A DNA stretch of 64,000 bases, from assembly GCF_022179285.1 (NCBI RefSeq), contig NZ_BPQO01000003.1, positions 186,001 through 250,000 on the forward strand, given 5' to 3'. The stretch is from Methylobacterium hispanicum. GTDB lineage: Bacteria; Pseudomonadota; Alphaproteobacteria; Rhizobiales; Beijerinckiaceae. The position numbers and the translations under genes were made by a program. Under the pieces are notes generated by a model that was given only the letters and a program-made list of their open reading frames with translations, did no database searches and was not told the DNA's origin. The number at the start of each line of letters is the position of its first letter. The first letter of the stretch is position 1. Shown here piece after piece: positions 34,121 to 42,632 of the stretch.

Positions 34121-35811
34121 GCGGTGGCCTCCTCACGCATCAGCCAGCGCTTGAGGATCTGGGCGACCTGCTCCTCGTCGAGGTCGATCATCTGCTCCAG
34201 CCGCTTCTGGGGCGAGTGCTCCATCTTGGCGGCCATGGTCTGGGCCATGTCCTCGATCAGGTTCGCCATGGCGGGGGGCGCCAGCGCGGTCGGGTCGGCG
34301 CCGGGGGGAGCGAGCGCCGCCTCGCCCGCGCCGGCCGCGGCGAGCGCCGGGTTCGCGGCGCCCTCGATCGCCGCCATCTCGGTCTGGGCGGCCTCGGGCG
34401 TGGCGAGGATCGCGCGCAGCGCCGGGCGCAGGCCGAACCAGATCAGCAGGGCCGCCACGACCAGGATGGTGGCCGCGTTGATCAGGGTGCCGGACTGGCG
34501 CAGCAGCACGTCGGTGGCCGAGAGCGGGGGCACCGGCTCCAGGGACTGGCCGTCGTTGATGAAGCCGACGGCGGCGACCTTCACGGTGTCGCCGCGCTCC
34601 TTGCTGAAGCCGGCCGCCGAGGCCACGAGCTGCTCGATCTCGGCGATCTGCGCCTCGACGCTGGGGCCCTTGCCCTCACCTTTGCCGTCCGGCCCGCCCT
34701 GCGCGGCCAGCCGCGAGCGGTTGACCAGCACCGCGACCGAGAGGTGGCGGATAGCGTAGCCGTCGCTCACCGTCTGGATCGTCTTCTGGGAGATCTCGTA
34801 GTTCGTCAGATCCTCCTTCTTGGAGGTCTCGTTCGACGAGGTGTCGTTGCCGTCCGAGCGGGTGCGCTGGTCGGGCAGGTTCTGCTGGGCGCTGGTCGGG
34901 CGGTCGGACTTGCGATTCTGGGCGTTCTCGCTCTCGCGCACCGAGCGGGTCGAGCGCTCGACGCGCTGGTCGGGGTTGTAGATCGTCTCGTTGGTGCTCG
35001 TCTTGTCGGTGTTGAGCTGGGTCGCGACGCTGACCTCGAAGTTGCCGGTGCCGAGATAGGGGGTGAGCGTGCGCCGGATGTTGTCCTGCACCTCCCGGCT
35101 GACGATCCGCTCCAGGCTCGCCATCTTGCCCGAGGGCGCGAGGCTGCTGTCGTCGCCCGACATCAGGATGGTGCCGTCCGAGCTGATCACGGTGACGCGG
35201 TCGGCCTTGAGGCCGGGGATCGCCGCCGCCACGAGCTGGCGGATCGCCTGCGCGCCCGAGACGTCGTCGGCGGGCTCGGTGCGCACCACCACGGAGGCCG
35301 AGGGGGGCTGCTGGTCGCGCCGGAACGAGGCGCGGTCGGGCAGGACGATGTGGACGCGGGCGGCGCGCACGCCCTTCATGCCCTGGATGGTGCGGGCGAG
35401 CTCGCCCTCGAGCGCGCGCACCCGGGTCACCTCCTGCATGAACGAGGTCATGCCGAGCGAGCCCAGATCGTTGAACAGCTCGTAGCCGGACTTGGCGCTC
35501 TGCGGCAGGCCCTTCTCGGCCAAGAGCATTCGGGCCTGGGCGGTGTTGCCGTAGGCCACCATCACGGCGGTGCCGTCGGCGCTGACGTCGAACGGGATGC
35601 CGTTGTCCTTCAGCACGCCGCCGATGCGCCCGACATCCTCGCGCGAGAGCCCGGTGTAGAGCGGCTCCTGGGCGGGGCGGCTGAGATAGTAGGCGCCCAG
35701 CCCCACGCCGACGAAGACGAGGAGGCCGACGAGCCCTAGGGCCACGAGCCGGCGCGGCCCGAGCTCGATGATGTTGCTCCACAGCCTCTCGGCCTGCTCG
35801 CGACCCGACAT
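34117..35811 (-). CDS. fliF: Flagellar MS-ring protein FliF
   Basis: 564 aa, the normal length. TM1 at about 22-44 (VALGLVGLLVFVGVGLGAYY). Ring-building motifs include EPLYTGLSREDVGRIGGVLK, GYELFNDLGSLGMTSFMQEV, and VRAARVHIVLPDRASFRRDQ. A Lys/Asp/Ser-rich loop region lies around residues 295-350, and TM2 near residues 450-472 (AATILVVAALLIWFGLRP). The C-terminal tail LDEEQVAQILKRWLMREE binds FliG. It is first gene of the run fliF-fliH-motB-motC-fliK-SLT. A 10 bp hairpin lies just before the start (35827-35853). Confidence 0.95.
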   Translation of the reverse strand: MSGREQAERLWSNIIELGPRRLVALGLVGLLVFVGVGLGAYYLSRPAQEPLYTGLSREDVGRIGGVLKDNGIPFDVSADGTAVMVAYGNTAQARMLLAEKGLPQSAKSGYELFNDLGSLGMTSFMQEVTRVRALEGELARTIQGMKGVRAARVHIVLPDRASFRRDQQPPSASVVVRTEPADDVSGAQAIRQLVAAAIPGLKADRVTVISSDGTILMSGDDSSLAPSGKMASLERIVSREVQDNIRRTLTPYLGTGNFEVSVATQLNTDKTSTNETIYNPDQRVERSTRSVRESENAQNRKSDRPTSAQQNLPDQRTRSDGNDTSSNETSKKEDLTNYEISQKTIQTVSDGYAIRHLSVAVLVNRSRLAAQGGPDGKGEGKGPSVEAQIAEIEQLVASAAGFSKERGDTVKVAAVGFINDGQSLEPVPPLSATDVLLRQSGTLINAATILVVAALLIWFGLRPALRAILATPEAAQTEMAAIEGAANPALAAAGAGEAALAPPGADPTALAPPAMANLIEDMAQTMAAKMEHSPQKRLEQMIDLDEEQVAQILKRWLMREEATA

Positions 35812-35826
35812 CCCTGCACCGATCCC

Positions 35827-35853
35827 GCTGGCGACGTGACATGCGTCGCCAGC
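35827..35853 (-). promoter_or_regulatory. Hairpin in the fliF leader
   Basis: Perfect 10 bp stem GCTGGCGACG (35827-35836) / CGTCGCCAGC (35844-35853), loop TGACATG, ending 16 bases before the fliF ATG. In mRNA it would sit directly next to the ribosome binding site, so it could affect initiation; in DNA it is a dyad operator candidate. Confidence 0.45.
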
Positions 35854-35952
35854 CTGTCTGGCGGGTCAGCCTTGCGCGGGGGTTGCGCGACGCCAAACGC
35901 TCTACCCCCTGTGCGGGGGCGTATGGCGGGCAACCTCTGCCGGATCGCGCCC

Positions 35953-35992
35953 GAACCGCGCCGCGCCCCCTCTCCCTATGGGAGAGGGGACC
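35953..35992. repeat. Partial copy B of the dispersed palindromic element
   Basis: GAACCGCGCCGCGCCCCCTC at the left continues into the 10 bp hairpin CCCCTCTCCC-TAT-GGGAGAGGGG (35967-35989) and GGACC. The same arm occurs in copies A and C. Only one arm is present, so this is a remnant in the fliP-fliF gap. Confidence 0.6.
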
Positions 35993-36094
35993 TGCGCCTC
36001 ATGGGGCATCCGGGTGGCCCGCCGAGCGATCCGGCCTGCCCCCGCCCCATGCGATCAGCTTGCCCGCAGAGGGGAAGTGAAAGGCCGGTGCGCC

Positions 36095-36877
36095 TCAGAA
36101 GAACGATCGCACCAGCCCGCTCACCAGGAGGTTCCAGCCGTCGATCAGGATGAAGAACAGCACCTTGAACGGCAGCGAGATCACGGTGGGCGGCAGCATC
36201 ATCATGCCCATCGACATCACGATGGTGGAGACGATCACGTCGATCACCAGGAAGGGCAGCACGATCAGGAAGCCGATCTCGAAGCCCCGGCGCAGCTCCG
36301 AGATCATGAAGGCCGGGATCAGGATGCGCAGGTCGATCTTGTCGCCGGACTCCGCCTTCGGGAAGTTGCGGCTGGCGAGATCCGAGAAGGTCTGCAGGTC
36401 CTTCGGCCGGACCTGGGCGGTCATGAACTCGCGGAACGGGTCGACGATCTTGGAATAGGCCTCCTCCTCGGTAATCCGGTTCTCCTGCAAGGGCTTCAGG
36501 CCCTCGTTCCAGGCCCGGTCGAAGGTCGGCGCCATGACGTAGAAGGTCATGAACAGCGCGAGCGAGACCATGAACAGGTTGGCGGGCGTGCTCTGCAGCC
36601 CGAGCCCCGAGCGCAGGAAGGAGAGCGCCACGGCGAACCGCGTGAAGCTCGTCATCATCACGAGGAGCCCCGGCGCCAGCGACAGCACGGTGAGCAGCGC
36701 GACGAGCTGGAGGATCCGCCCCGAGGCGGCGCCGTTGCCGGCGGGCAGGAGCTGGTCGAGGGCGGGCACGCCGGTGACGCCGCCCGCCGCCGCTTGCGCG
36801 TGGGCTGCGGTGGCCGCGAGGCTCAGGCCGAGCAGCGTGAGGCCGAGGCCTGCCCCGAAGCGTCGCGGATTCGTCAT
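36095..36877 (-). CDS. fliP: Flagellar export gate protein FliP
   Basis: 260 aa. A cleavable signal sequence (LTLLGLSLAATAAHA) precedes the mature FliP with LLTVLSLAPGLLVMMTSFTR, the signature FAVALSFLRSGLGLQSTPAN, EAYSKIVDPFREFM in the periplasmic loop, and the C-terminal helices SMGMMMLPPTVISLPFKVLF. It forms the core of the type III gate with FliQ and FliR. No fliO is visible, as usual in this group. Its ATG overlaps the fliL stop (ATGA). Confidence 0.95.
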   Translation of the reverse strand: MTNPRRFGAGLGLTLLGLSLAATAAHAQAAAGGVTGVPALDQLLPAGNGAASGRILQLVALLTVLSLAPGLLVMMTSFTRFAVALSFLRSGLGLQSTPANLFMVSLALFMTFYVMAPTFDRAWNEGLKPLQENRITEEEAYSKIVDPFREFMTAQVRPKDLQTFSDLASRNFPKAESGDKIDLRILIPAFMISELRRGFEIGFLIVLPFLVIDVIVSTIVMSMGMMMLPPTVISLPFKVLFFILIDGWNLLVSGLVRSFF

Positions 36878-37350
36878 TGCACCACCAGGGATTCGACGAT
36901 CAGCTCGCGCACGCTCCCCTTGGTGCGCAGCGCCACGCGCTCGTTGAGGTCCTCGCGCAGGTGCTGCAGGCCGCTCGCGCCCTCGATCTGGGCCATCGAG
37001 AGGGTGCGCAGATACGCGAGCAGGTCGGCGCGGATCTCGGCCAAGGTCGCGTCCGGGTTCTGGACGGTGCCGGCCTTGAACACCACCGAGGACTCGACGC
37101 GCACCCAGGATTCGGGCGGCTCGGCAAGGTTCGTGACCACCGAGCCGACGCTGCGGAGCGTCAGGTCGCCCGCGTAGGTCAGCACGGCCACGGGCTTGGC
37201 CTGCTCGTCGCGCACCTTCTGGTCCACGGCCTTCTCGACCGAGGACAGCAGGTAGACGCCGAGCGCGCCGCCCGTGCCGACCGCCACCAGCGTGGCGAGG
37301 GCGAGCGCCCCGATCGAGCCCCCGCCCTTCTTCTTCTGCGCATCGGCCAT
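36874..37350 (-). CDS. fliL: Flagellar basal-body protein FliL
   Basis: 158 aa. A Lys-rich cytoplasmic start (MADAQKKKGGG), one membrane helix (ALALATLVAVGTGGALGVYL), and a periplasmic stomatin-like domain ending LREDLNERVALRTKGSVREL with the terminal LIVESLVVQ that is typical of FliL (xFxxFxVQ-like). It surrounds the stator units. It is 12 bases after flgH and coupled to fliP. Confidence 0.9.
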   Translation of the reverse strand: MADAQKKKGGGSIGALALATLVAVGTGGALGVYLLSSVEKAVDQKVRDEQAKPVAVLTYAGDLTLRSVGSVVTNLAEPPESWVRVESSVVFKAGTVQNPDATLAEIRADLLAYLRTLSMAQIEGASGLQHLREDLNERVALRTKGSVRELIVESLVVQ

Positions 37351-37362
37351 GTCGAAAAAACC

Positions 37363-38070
37363 TCAGAACGGCGCGACGGTCTCGAAGATCTGCTGGCCGA
37401 GCGTGGGGTTCTGCACGTCGGTGATCCGGCCGCGCCCGCCGTAGGAGATGCGCGCCTCCGCGATCTTGTCGTACTCGATGGTGTTGCGCCGCGAGATGTC
37501 GCGCGGGCGCACGATGCCGGCCACCGCCAGCACCCGGACCTCGTTGTTGACCCTGACCTCCTGCGAGCCCGAGATCAGCACGTTGCCGTTGGGCAGGACC
37601 TCGGTGACGACCGCCGCGACCGAGAGGCTGAGCGTCTCCTTGCGGTCGATCGTGCCCTCGCCCTTGGTGCTCGTGCCCGAGCGGATGCCGGTGTCGGCGG
37701 TCGCGGTGTCCTTGAGCGCGGAGACGCCGTAGCCGAAATCGAAGCCCAGCGTCGACTTCTGCTGGCGCGAGCGCTCGGTGGCGTTGTCGAACTGCGCCTT
37801 GTCGTTGATCGCGATGTTGACCGTGATCACGTCGCCGACGTTGCGGGCGCGCGGGTCCTGGAACAGCTCGGCGCTGCCCGGCGACCACGTGGAATGGTAG
37901 CCCGAGCGCGGCCCCAGCGCCCCGAAGGTGACGGGCAGGGGTTCGCGCGGCGGGCTGAGGCCGGCGCCCACGGGGGTGAGCACGGGCGGGCGGCCGATCG
38001 GGTCGAGGGTGCTCTGGCAGGCGCCCAGGGCGAGCGCCAGGGCGAGCGCGGACAAGCGGAGGGGGGTCAC
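37363..38070 (-). CDS. flgH: Flagellar L-ring lipoprotein FlgH
   Basis: 235 aa from a GTG at 38070. The lipoprotein signal ends ALALGACQS, with the acylated Cys at about residue 18. Family motifs: SAELFQDPRARNVGDVITV, DKAQFDNATERSRQQKSTLG, and PNGNVLISGSQEVRVNNEVR with IVRPRDISRRNTI. It forms the outer-membrane bushing. The GTG overlaps the motE stop (GTGA), so translation is coupled. Confidence 0.94.
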   Translation of the reverse strand: MTPLRLSALALALALGACQSTLDPIGRPPVLTPVGAGLSPPREPLPVTFGALGPRSGYHSTWSPGSAELFQDPRARNVGDVITVNIAINDKAQFDNATERSRQQKSTLGFDFGYGVSALKDTATADTGIRSGTSTKGEGTIDRKETLSLSVAAVVTEVLPNGNVLISGSQEVRVNNEVRVLAVAGIVRPRDISRRNTIEYDKIAEARISYGGRGRITDVQNPTLGQQIFETVAPF

Positions 38071-38660
38071 GATCTCTCGTCCTTCTTGGGCTCGCTCGTC
38101 CTCTCGGCCGCCTTGCGGCCGAGGTCCGACATCTTGCGGGCGAGCCCGGCGGCGCGGGCCGATTCCATCTCGGCGAGGATGGCGCTCGCCGCGCGGGCGT
38201 TGAGCTTGGTGAGGATCGCGGCGGCCGCGTCCTCCGGCATGGTGGCGAGCTGGGGCGCGGCAGCGTCCGGCCGCATCTTGGCGTAGAGCGCCACCACCCC
38301 CGCGTCGGCCTTGGCCAGGAATTCGTTGCGGCGGCGGAGCCAGTCCTCGTACTCGGCGCGCTTGGCCTCGAGCTTGGCGATGCGCGCCTCGACGTCGCGC
38401 TCCAGCGCCGCGAGCTGCTCCTTCTGCCACGCGAAGCGGGCGTCGGCGGCGGCGTCCGCGATCCCCGCGCAGTAGCCGGCCTTCGGCGCTTCCTTCACGT
38501 AGTCCTGCGCGGTCGCCTCCTTGGGCGCGTCGCGGATCGCGAGCGCCTTCATGGCGGCCTCCTTGGCCGGGTCCGGCTTGTCGCCGCCGCCCGCCGCGAG
38601 CGCGGGGGAGGCGGCGAGGCCGAGGAGGAGGGTGAGGGACAGGGTGGGCAGGGCTCTCAT
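38067..38660 (-). CDS. motE: Periplasmic motility chaperone MotE (MgtE-N-like)
   Basis: 197 aa. A signal peptide (LSLTLLLGLAASPALA) is followed by a coiled-coil (LAALERDVEARIAKLEAKRA, residues about 85-120) and a C-terminal MgtE-N-like helical domain (YAKMRPDAAAPQLATMPEDA, then AAILTKLNARAASAILAEM). In Sinorhizobium MotE stabilises MotC in the periplasm. The start overlaps the flgI stop (ATGA) and its stop overlaps the flgH start. Confidence 0.85.
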   Translation of the reverse strand: MRALPTLSLTLLLGLAASPALAAGGGDKPDPAKEAAMKALAIRDAPKEATAQDYVKEAPKAGYCAGIADAAADARFAWQKEQLAALERDVEARIAKLEAKRAEYEDWLRRRNEFLAKADAGVVALYAKMRPDAAAPQLATMPEDAAAAILTKLNARAASAILAEMESARAAGLARKMSDLGRKAAERTSEPKKDERS

Positions 38661-39787
38661 TGCACCACCAGCTCCGCCTGGAGGGCGCCGGCGGTCTTCA
38701 CCGCCTGCAGGATCGCGATGATGTCGGTGGGCTTCAGGCCGACCGAGTTGAGGCCGCGCACCAGGGTCTGCAGGTCCGAGCCGCCCACGATGGCGAGCTT
38801 GCCCTGCTCCTCGCGGGCCGCCACCTCGGTGCGCGGCACCACCACCGTCTCGCCGCGGGAGAACGGCGCGGGCTGGGCCACCTCCGGCGTCTCGGTGACC
38901 CGGACCGTGAGGTTGCCGTGCGTCACCGCCACCGTGGAGATCTGGACGTTGCGCCCGATCACCACCGTGCCGGTGCGCTGATCGACCACCACCTTGGCGG
39001 GGATGTCGGGCTGGACTGTCAGGTCGCCGATCTCGGCCACCAGCCGGGTCTGCGTCGCGTCGCGCCCGCGCAGCACCACCACCGAGCGCTGGTCGCGCGG
39101 GCTCGCGATGCGGCGGCGGAAGCGGGCCATCGACCACGCGTTGATCGCGTCCGCCACCAGGGTCGCGGTCTTGAAGTCGGGGTTCTTCAATTCGAAGACC
39201 AGCTCGGGCAGCTCGCGGAAGGTGCCCGGCACCTCGCGCTCGATCAGCGCGCCGTTCGGGATGCGCCCGGCCGTCGGCACCCCTTGCGTCAGCTGCTCGG
39301 CCTGCCCCTGCACGTTGAACCCCGAGACCGCGAGCGGCCCCTGCGCGGCGGCGTAGACGAGGCCGTCGCCGCCGGTGAGCGGCGTCATCAGGAGCGTGCC
39401 GCCCCTGAGCGAGGTGGCGTCGCCCATCGAGGTCACGGTGACGTCGATGCGCGAGCCCGTGCCGGTGTAGGGCGGCAGGTCGGCAGTCACCATCACGGCC
39501 GCGATGTTGCGGGTGCGCAGGCGCGCGTCGCGCACGTTGATGCCGAGCCGGTCGAGCAGCGATTGCAGCGACTGCTCGGTGAATTGCGCGTTGCGCAAGG
39601 TGTCGCCCGTGCCCTGCAGGCCGGTGACGAGGCCGTAGCCGAAGAGCTGGTTGTCGCGCACGCCCTTGAGCGTGGCGATGTCCTTGATCCGGGTGCCGGC
39701 GAGCGCCGGCCCGGCCGGGACCAGGGCCGGCCCCGCGAGCAGGACCGCCAGCAGCGCGAGGACGAGGCGGCGCATCGGGAGCGGCAT
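38657..39787 (-). CDS. flgI: Flagellar P-ring protein FlgI
   Basis: 376 aa. A signal peptide ending AGPALAG is followed by TRIKDIATLKGVRDNQLFGY and GLVTGLQGTGDTLRNAQFTE, the FlgI hallmark, then INVRDARLRTRNIAAVMVTA and a C-terminal GLNSVGLKPTDIIAILQAVK. It forms the peptidoglycan ring. A second Met four codons later (MRRLVLALL) is an alternative start. The ATG overlaps the flgA stop by one base. Confidence 0.96.
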   Translation of the reverse strand: MPLPMRRLVLALLAVLLAGPALVPAGPALAGTRIKDIATLKGVRDNQLFGYGLVTGLQGTGDTLRNAQFTEQSLQSLLDRLGINVRDARLRTRNIAAVMVTADLPPYTGTGSRIDVTVTSMGDATSLRGGTLLMTPLTGGDGLVYAAAQGPLAVSGFNVQGQAEQLTQGVPTAGRIPNGALIEREVPGTFRELPELVFELKNPDFKTATLVADAINAWSMARFRRRIASPRDQRSVVVLRGRDATQTRLVAEIGDLTVQPDIPAKVVVDQRTGTVVIGRNVQISTVAVTHGNLTVRVTETPEVAQPAPFSRGETVVVPRTEVAAREEQGKLAIVGGSDLQTLVRGLNSVGLKPTDIIAILQAVKTAGALQAELVVQ

Positions 39788-40353
39788 CACTGCGCCCCGA
39801 TCTTGATGCGCCCGTCCGCCAGCACGGTGCCGAGCACGATGCGGTTGGTGTCGGCGTTGCGCACCCGGATGGTCTCGCCGAGACCCCCGTTCTGGAGCGG
39901 CGCGCCGACCGCCGTGATGACGAGGCCGTTCTCCTCGAAGATCATCTGCGTGAGCGCGCCCCGGCTGACGAGGCGGGGGTCGTCGACCGCGTTCACCGGC
40001 ACCGGCTCGCCGGGCAGCAGCATGCGCCGCGCGGTGCGGCCCGCGATGGCGAGCGGCGCGTCGATCACGGCCTGCCGCGCCCGGTAGCTCGACGGGTAGG
40101 CCTGCATCCGCAGCATCGAGTCCTTGATCGTGTCGCCCGGGTAGACCGTGACGGTGGGCACCGGCAGCAGGATCTCGTCCGGGCCCGCGTCGGCGGGGCT
40201 CGCGACGAGCAGCAGGAGCGGGAGCGCCGCCCGGCGGAGCCGGTCGCGGAGGGAGGGGCGCCGAGAGGAGCCGGGCGAGGAGCCGGGCGAGGAGCCGGGC
40301 GAGGAGCCGGGCAAGGAGCCGGGAAAGTGGCGGACGGGCTTGGTGCGGGCCAT
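39787..40353 (-). CDS. flgA: P-ring assembly chaperone FlgA with an N-terminal PGSS repeat
   Basis: 188 aa. Residues 11-30 are a tandem (PGSS) repeat produced by a 12 bp DNA repeat. Then come RDRLRRAALPLLLLVASPAD (signal peptide) and an SAF-type FlgA domain with TVTVYPGDTIKDSMLRM, RRMLLPGEPVPVNAVDDPRL and a C-terminal VRNADTNRIVLGTVLADGRI. FlgA helps FlgI polymerise. The repeat lengthens the signal-peptide n-region. The true start might be internal, since no strong ribosome site precedes ATG 40353. Confidence 0.85.
   Translation of the reverse strand: MARTKPVRHFPGSLPGSSPGSSPGSSPGSSRRPSLRDRLRRAALPLLLLVASPADAGPDEILLPVPTVTVYPGDTIKDSMLRMQAYPSSYRARQAVIDAPLAIAGRTARRMLLPGEPVPVNAVDDPRLVSRGALTQMIFEENGLVITAVGAPLQNGGLGETIRVRNADTNRIVLGTVLADGRIKIGAQ
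40265..40324. repeat. 12 bp tandem repeat in the 5' end of flgA (5 units)
   Basis: GAGGAGCCGGGC repeated four times without change (40265-40312), then a fifth unit with three changes (AAGGAGCCGGGA, 40313-40324). It encodes PGSS units. Because the unit length is a multiple of three, copy changes would keep the reading frame. Confidence 0.8.
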
Positions 40354-40463
40354 GAGGGATCGCCGAAGGATGCGCCGGGAGCGGACGGCGCACGGGGCGC
40401 CGCTGGGTCGTTCGGGTCGTTCGGGCGGGGACCGGGCGGTCCCTTCGGGGGCGCCCTCCCGCC

Positions 40464-41252
40464 TCAGCGGATGCCCTTCGAGACGGTCGAGGACATCTCG
40501 TCGGCGGCCTGGATCACCTTCGAGTTCATCTCGAAGGCGCGCTGGGCCGTGATCAGGCTGGTGATTTCCTTGACCGGATCGACGTTCGAGCCCTCGAGGT
40601 AGCCCTGCTGGATCTTGCCGTAGCTGACGTCGCCCGGGTTGCCGACGACGGGCGCGCCGGAGGCCGGCGTCTCGCGGTAGAGGCCGTTGCCCAAGGGCTC
40701 CAGGCCCGCCTCGTTGGCGAAGTTGGCGAGCGTGAGCTGGCCGATCTGCTGGTTGGCGACCTGCCCGTCGATCTTGGCGTAGACCTGGCCCGAGAGGTTC
40801 ACGGTGACCTCGGAGGCGTTCGGCGGGATCAGGATCGCCGGATCGACGAGGTAGCCCTCCAGCGTCACGAGCTGGCCGGTGGCGTTCTTGTTGAAGGAGC
40901 CGGCGCGCGTGTAGTTGATCTCGCCCGCCGGGCTCGTGATCTGGAAGTAGCCGCGCCCGTTGACCGCGAGATCGAGCTGGTTGCCGGTCTGCGCCAGCGA
41001 GCCCTGCCGGTGCAGGTTGCGGATCGCGGCGGCGCGCACGCCCAGCCCCAGCATCGCGCCCTCCGGCACGGCCTCCTGGCCGGCCTGGTTCGGCACGCCC
41101 TGCTGGCGCTCGGCCTGGTAGAGCAGGTCGGTGAACTCCGCCCGCGCCCCCTTGAAGCCGGTGGTGTTGAGGTTCGCGACGTTGTTCGCGATCACTTCGA
41201 GGTTGAGCTGCTGGGCGGACATGCCCGTGGCGGCGATGGCGAGGGCGCGCAT
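40464..41252 (-). CDS. flgG: Flagellar distal rod protein FlgG
   Basis: 262 aa, the normal length. It begins [20 protein letters not shown] and has the rod-family signature [20 protein letters not shown], the FlgG-specific [16 protein letters not shown] region, and the C-terminal domain [20 protein letters not shown] followed by [18 protein letters not shown]. It follows fliE by 24 bases and precedes flgA by 110 bases. Confidence 0.96.
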   Translation of the reverse strand: MRALAIAATGMSAQQLNLEVIANNVANLNTTGFKGARAEFTDLLYQAERQQGVPNQAGQEAVPEGAMLGLGVRAAAIRNLHRQGSLAQTGNQLDLAVNGRGYFQITSPAGEINYTRAGSFNKNATGQLVTLEGYLVDPAILIPPNASEVTVNLSGQVYAKIDGQVANQQIGQLTLANFANEAGLEPLGNGLYRETPASGAPVVGNPGDVSYGKIQQGYLEGSNVDPVKEITSLITAQRAFEMNSKVIQAADEMSSTVSKGIR

Positions 41253-41276
41253 GATCGGGGTTCCTCAGATCGCCGT

Positions 41277-41648
41277 TCAGATCGCCATACGGCTGAGTTC
41301 GAGATAGGCGGCCACCACCTTGTCGCGGATGGCGACCGCGGTCTGGAGGCTCTGCTCGGCCGACATCACCGCCTCGACCACCTGCTGGGTCGTGGCCCGG
41401 CCCTGGATGCCCGCGATCGAGGCCGCCTCGCCCGCCCGCACGTCGTTGCGTACGCCGGTTGCGAGCTGGGCCATGATGTCGCCGAAGTCGGTCGGCGCCG
41501 CGGACGGGGCGGCCGGGATGCCGCCCGCGAGCGCCGCGGCGCCCGCGAAGGCGCTCTTCTGCACCGGCGCCGCGCTGTCGGCGCGCGAGAGCGCGGCGGC
41601 CTGGACGGCCCTGTCGAAGGCCGAGAGCGATCCGAGAGCCTCGATCAT
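41277..41648 (-). CDS. fliE: Flagellar MS-ring/rod adaptor FliE
   Basis: 123 aa. A variable N terminus is followed by the conserved C-terminal half: DFGDIMAQLATGVRNDVRAG, TTQQVVEAVMSAEQSLQTAV and AIRDKVVAAYLELSRMAI, matching FliE. It links FliF to FlgB. It lies between flgC (14 bases) and flgG. Confidence 0.92.
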   Translation of the reverse strand: MIEALGSLSAFDRAVQAAALSRADSAAPVQKSAFAGAAALAGGIPAAPSAAPTDFGDIMAQLATGVRNDVRAGEAASIAGIQGRATTQQVVEAVMSAEQSLQTAVAIRDKVVAAYLELSRMAI

Positions 41649-41662
41649 CGGTCGAATATCCT

Positions 41663-42079
41663 TCAGGATTTCAGGAGGTCGATCATGCCCGCCACCATGG
41701 CGCGGGCCTGCTTGATCACCTGGAGGTTGGCCTCGTAGGAGCGGTTGGCCTCGCGCATGTCGGCCATCTCGACCAGCATGTTGACGTTGGGCAGCTTGAC
41801 CATGCCCTTGTCGTCGGCGGCCGGGTTGGCCGGGTCGTGCTCGGTGCGGAAGGGCGCGGTGTCGTTGCCGATGCCGGAGACGCGGACCGAGGCCGCGCCC
41901 AGCGCCCGCTCCATCTCGGCCCGGAAGGTCACGGTCTTGCGCGCGTAGGGGTCGGCGCCCGGCGTCTCGCCGGTCGACTGGGCGTTGGCGAGGTTCTCGG
42001 AGACCACCCGCATGCGCAGGGACTGGGCCTCCAGGCCGGCGCTCGCGAGCCGCGTGGCGGAGAGGAGCGGGTCGATCAT
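41663..42079 (-). CDS. flgC: Flagellar proximal rod protein FlgC
   Basis: 138 aa. Family blocks: [40 protein letters not shown], and the C-terminal [20 protein letters not shown] with [12 protein letters not shown]. The ATG overlaps the flgB stop (ATGA). Confidence 0.96.
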   Translation of the reverse strand: MIDPLLSATRLASAGLEAQSLRMRVVSENLANAQSTGETPGADPYARKTVTFRAEMERALGAASVRVSGIGNDTAPFRTEHDPANPAADDKGMVKLPNVNMLVEMADMREANRSYEANLQVIKQARAMVAGMIDLLKS

Positions 42080-42450
42080 CCCTTCACCGCGAGCTTGAGC
42101 ATCCGGTCGAAGGCCTTGACGATGCCGGTGTTGAGGCTGTGCTCGCGCGCCACCGTGCCGGCCTTGAGCAGCTCCTGCTCCAGGGTGACGGCGCTCGCGG
42201 TCTCCAGCACGTCCCAGCCGTCCCGGGCCTCCTGCACGCGGGTGCCGGCGCCCGCGCCGTCCACGTGGGCGGAGGCCGTCTGCGCCATCTCGTAGCCGGC
42301 GCGGGCCAGAACCTGCGCGAAGGGCGTGACGTCCCGCGCCTTGTAGTCCGGCGTGTTCGCGTTCGCGACGTTGCCGGCGATCGTCGCCTGCCGCACCCCG
42401 AGGTGCCGGGCCTGCATCGAGGCGAGGTCGAACAGGTAGATTCCGCTCAT
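42076..42450 (-). CDS. flgB: Flagellar proximal rod protein FlgB
   Basis: 124 aa, first gene of the rod operon flgB-flgC-fliE-flgG-flgA-flgI-motE-flgH-fliL-fliP. Motifs: [40 protein letters not shown], and a C-terminal [26 protein letters not shown] lies upstream of ATG 42450. The 182 bp gap to the divergent heparinase-like gene must hold the operon promoter. Confidence 0.93.
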   Translation of the reverse strand: MSGIYLFDLASMQARHLGVRQATIAGNVANANTPDYKARDVTPFAQVLARAGYEMAQTASAHVDGAGAGTRVQEARDGWDVLETASAVTLEQELLKAGTVAREHSLNTGIVKAFDRMLKLAVKG

Positions 42451-42632
42451 GCCGCCTCCTTGCCGCCGTCCCGGCGCGCGCCACGGGTCCCGGGCCCGGA
42501 CGCGGGCCTCCCATGGATCAGGGGTGTAGGGCGGCAATCTTGCACGAGGCTGGCCCCGCCCCGCCTTGACAGCCCGGGCGCGCCGCCGCACCGCTCGGAC
42601 GCTGCCCGGACCACGAGGAACCGCCGTCCAAG
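42451..42632. promoter_or_regulatory. Divergent promoter region between flgB and the heparinase-like gene
   Basis: 182 bp serving two divergent genes. It is GC-rich throughout, with no TTAA-N7-TTAA CtrA box and no sigma54 or sigma28 consensus that I can find. The flgB ribosome site (AGGAGGC) is at 42453-42459 on the minus strand. Confidence 0.4.

Noticed and set aside
36095-37888. 597 codon fusion-like frame covering fliP and its upstream region
   Set aside because: The FliP signal sequence and ATG 36877 with an ATGA overlap to fliL define the gene; the upstream part is fliL and flgH read in another frame.
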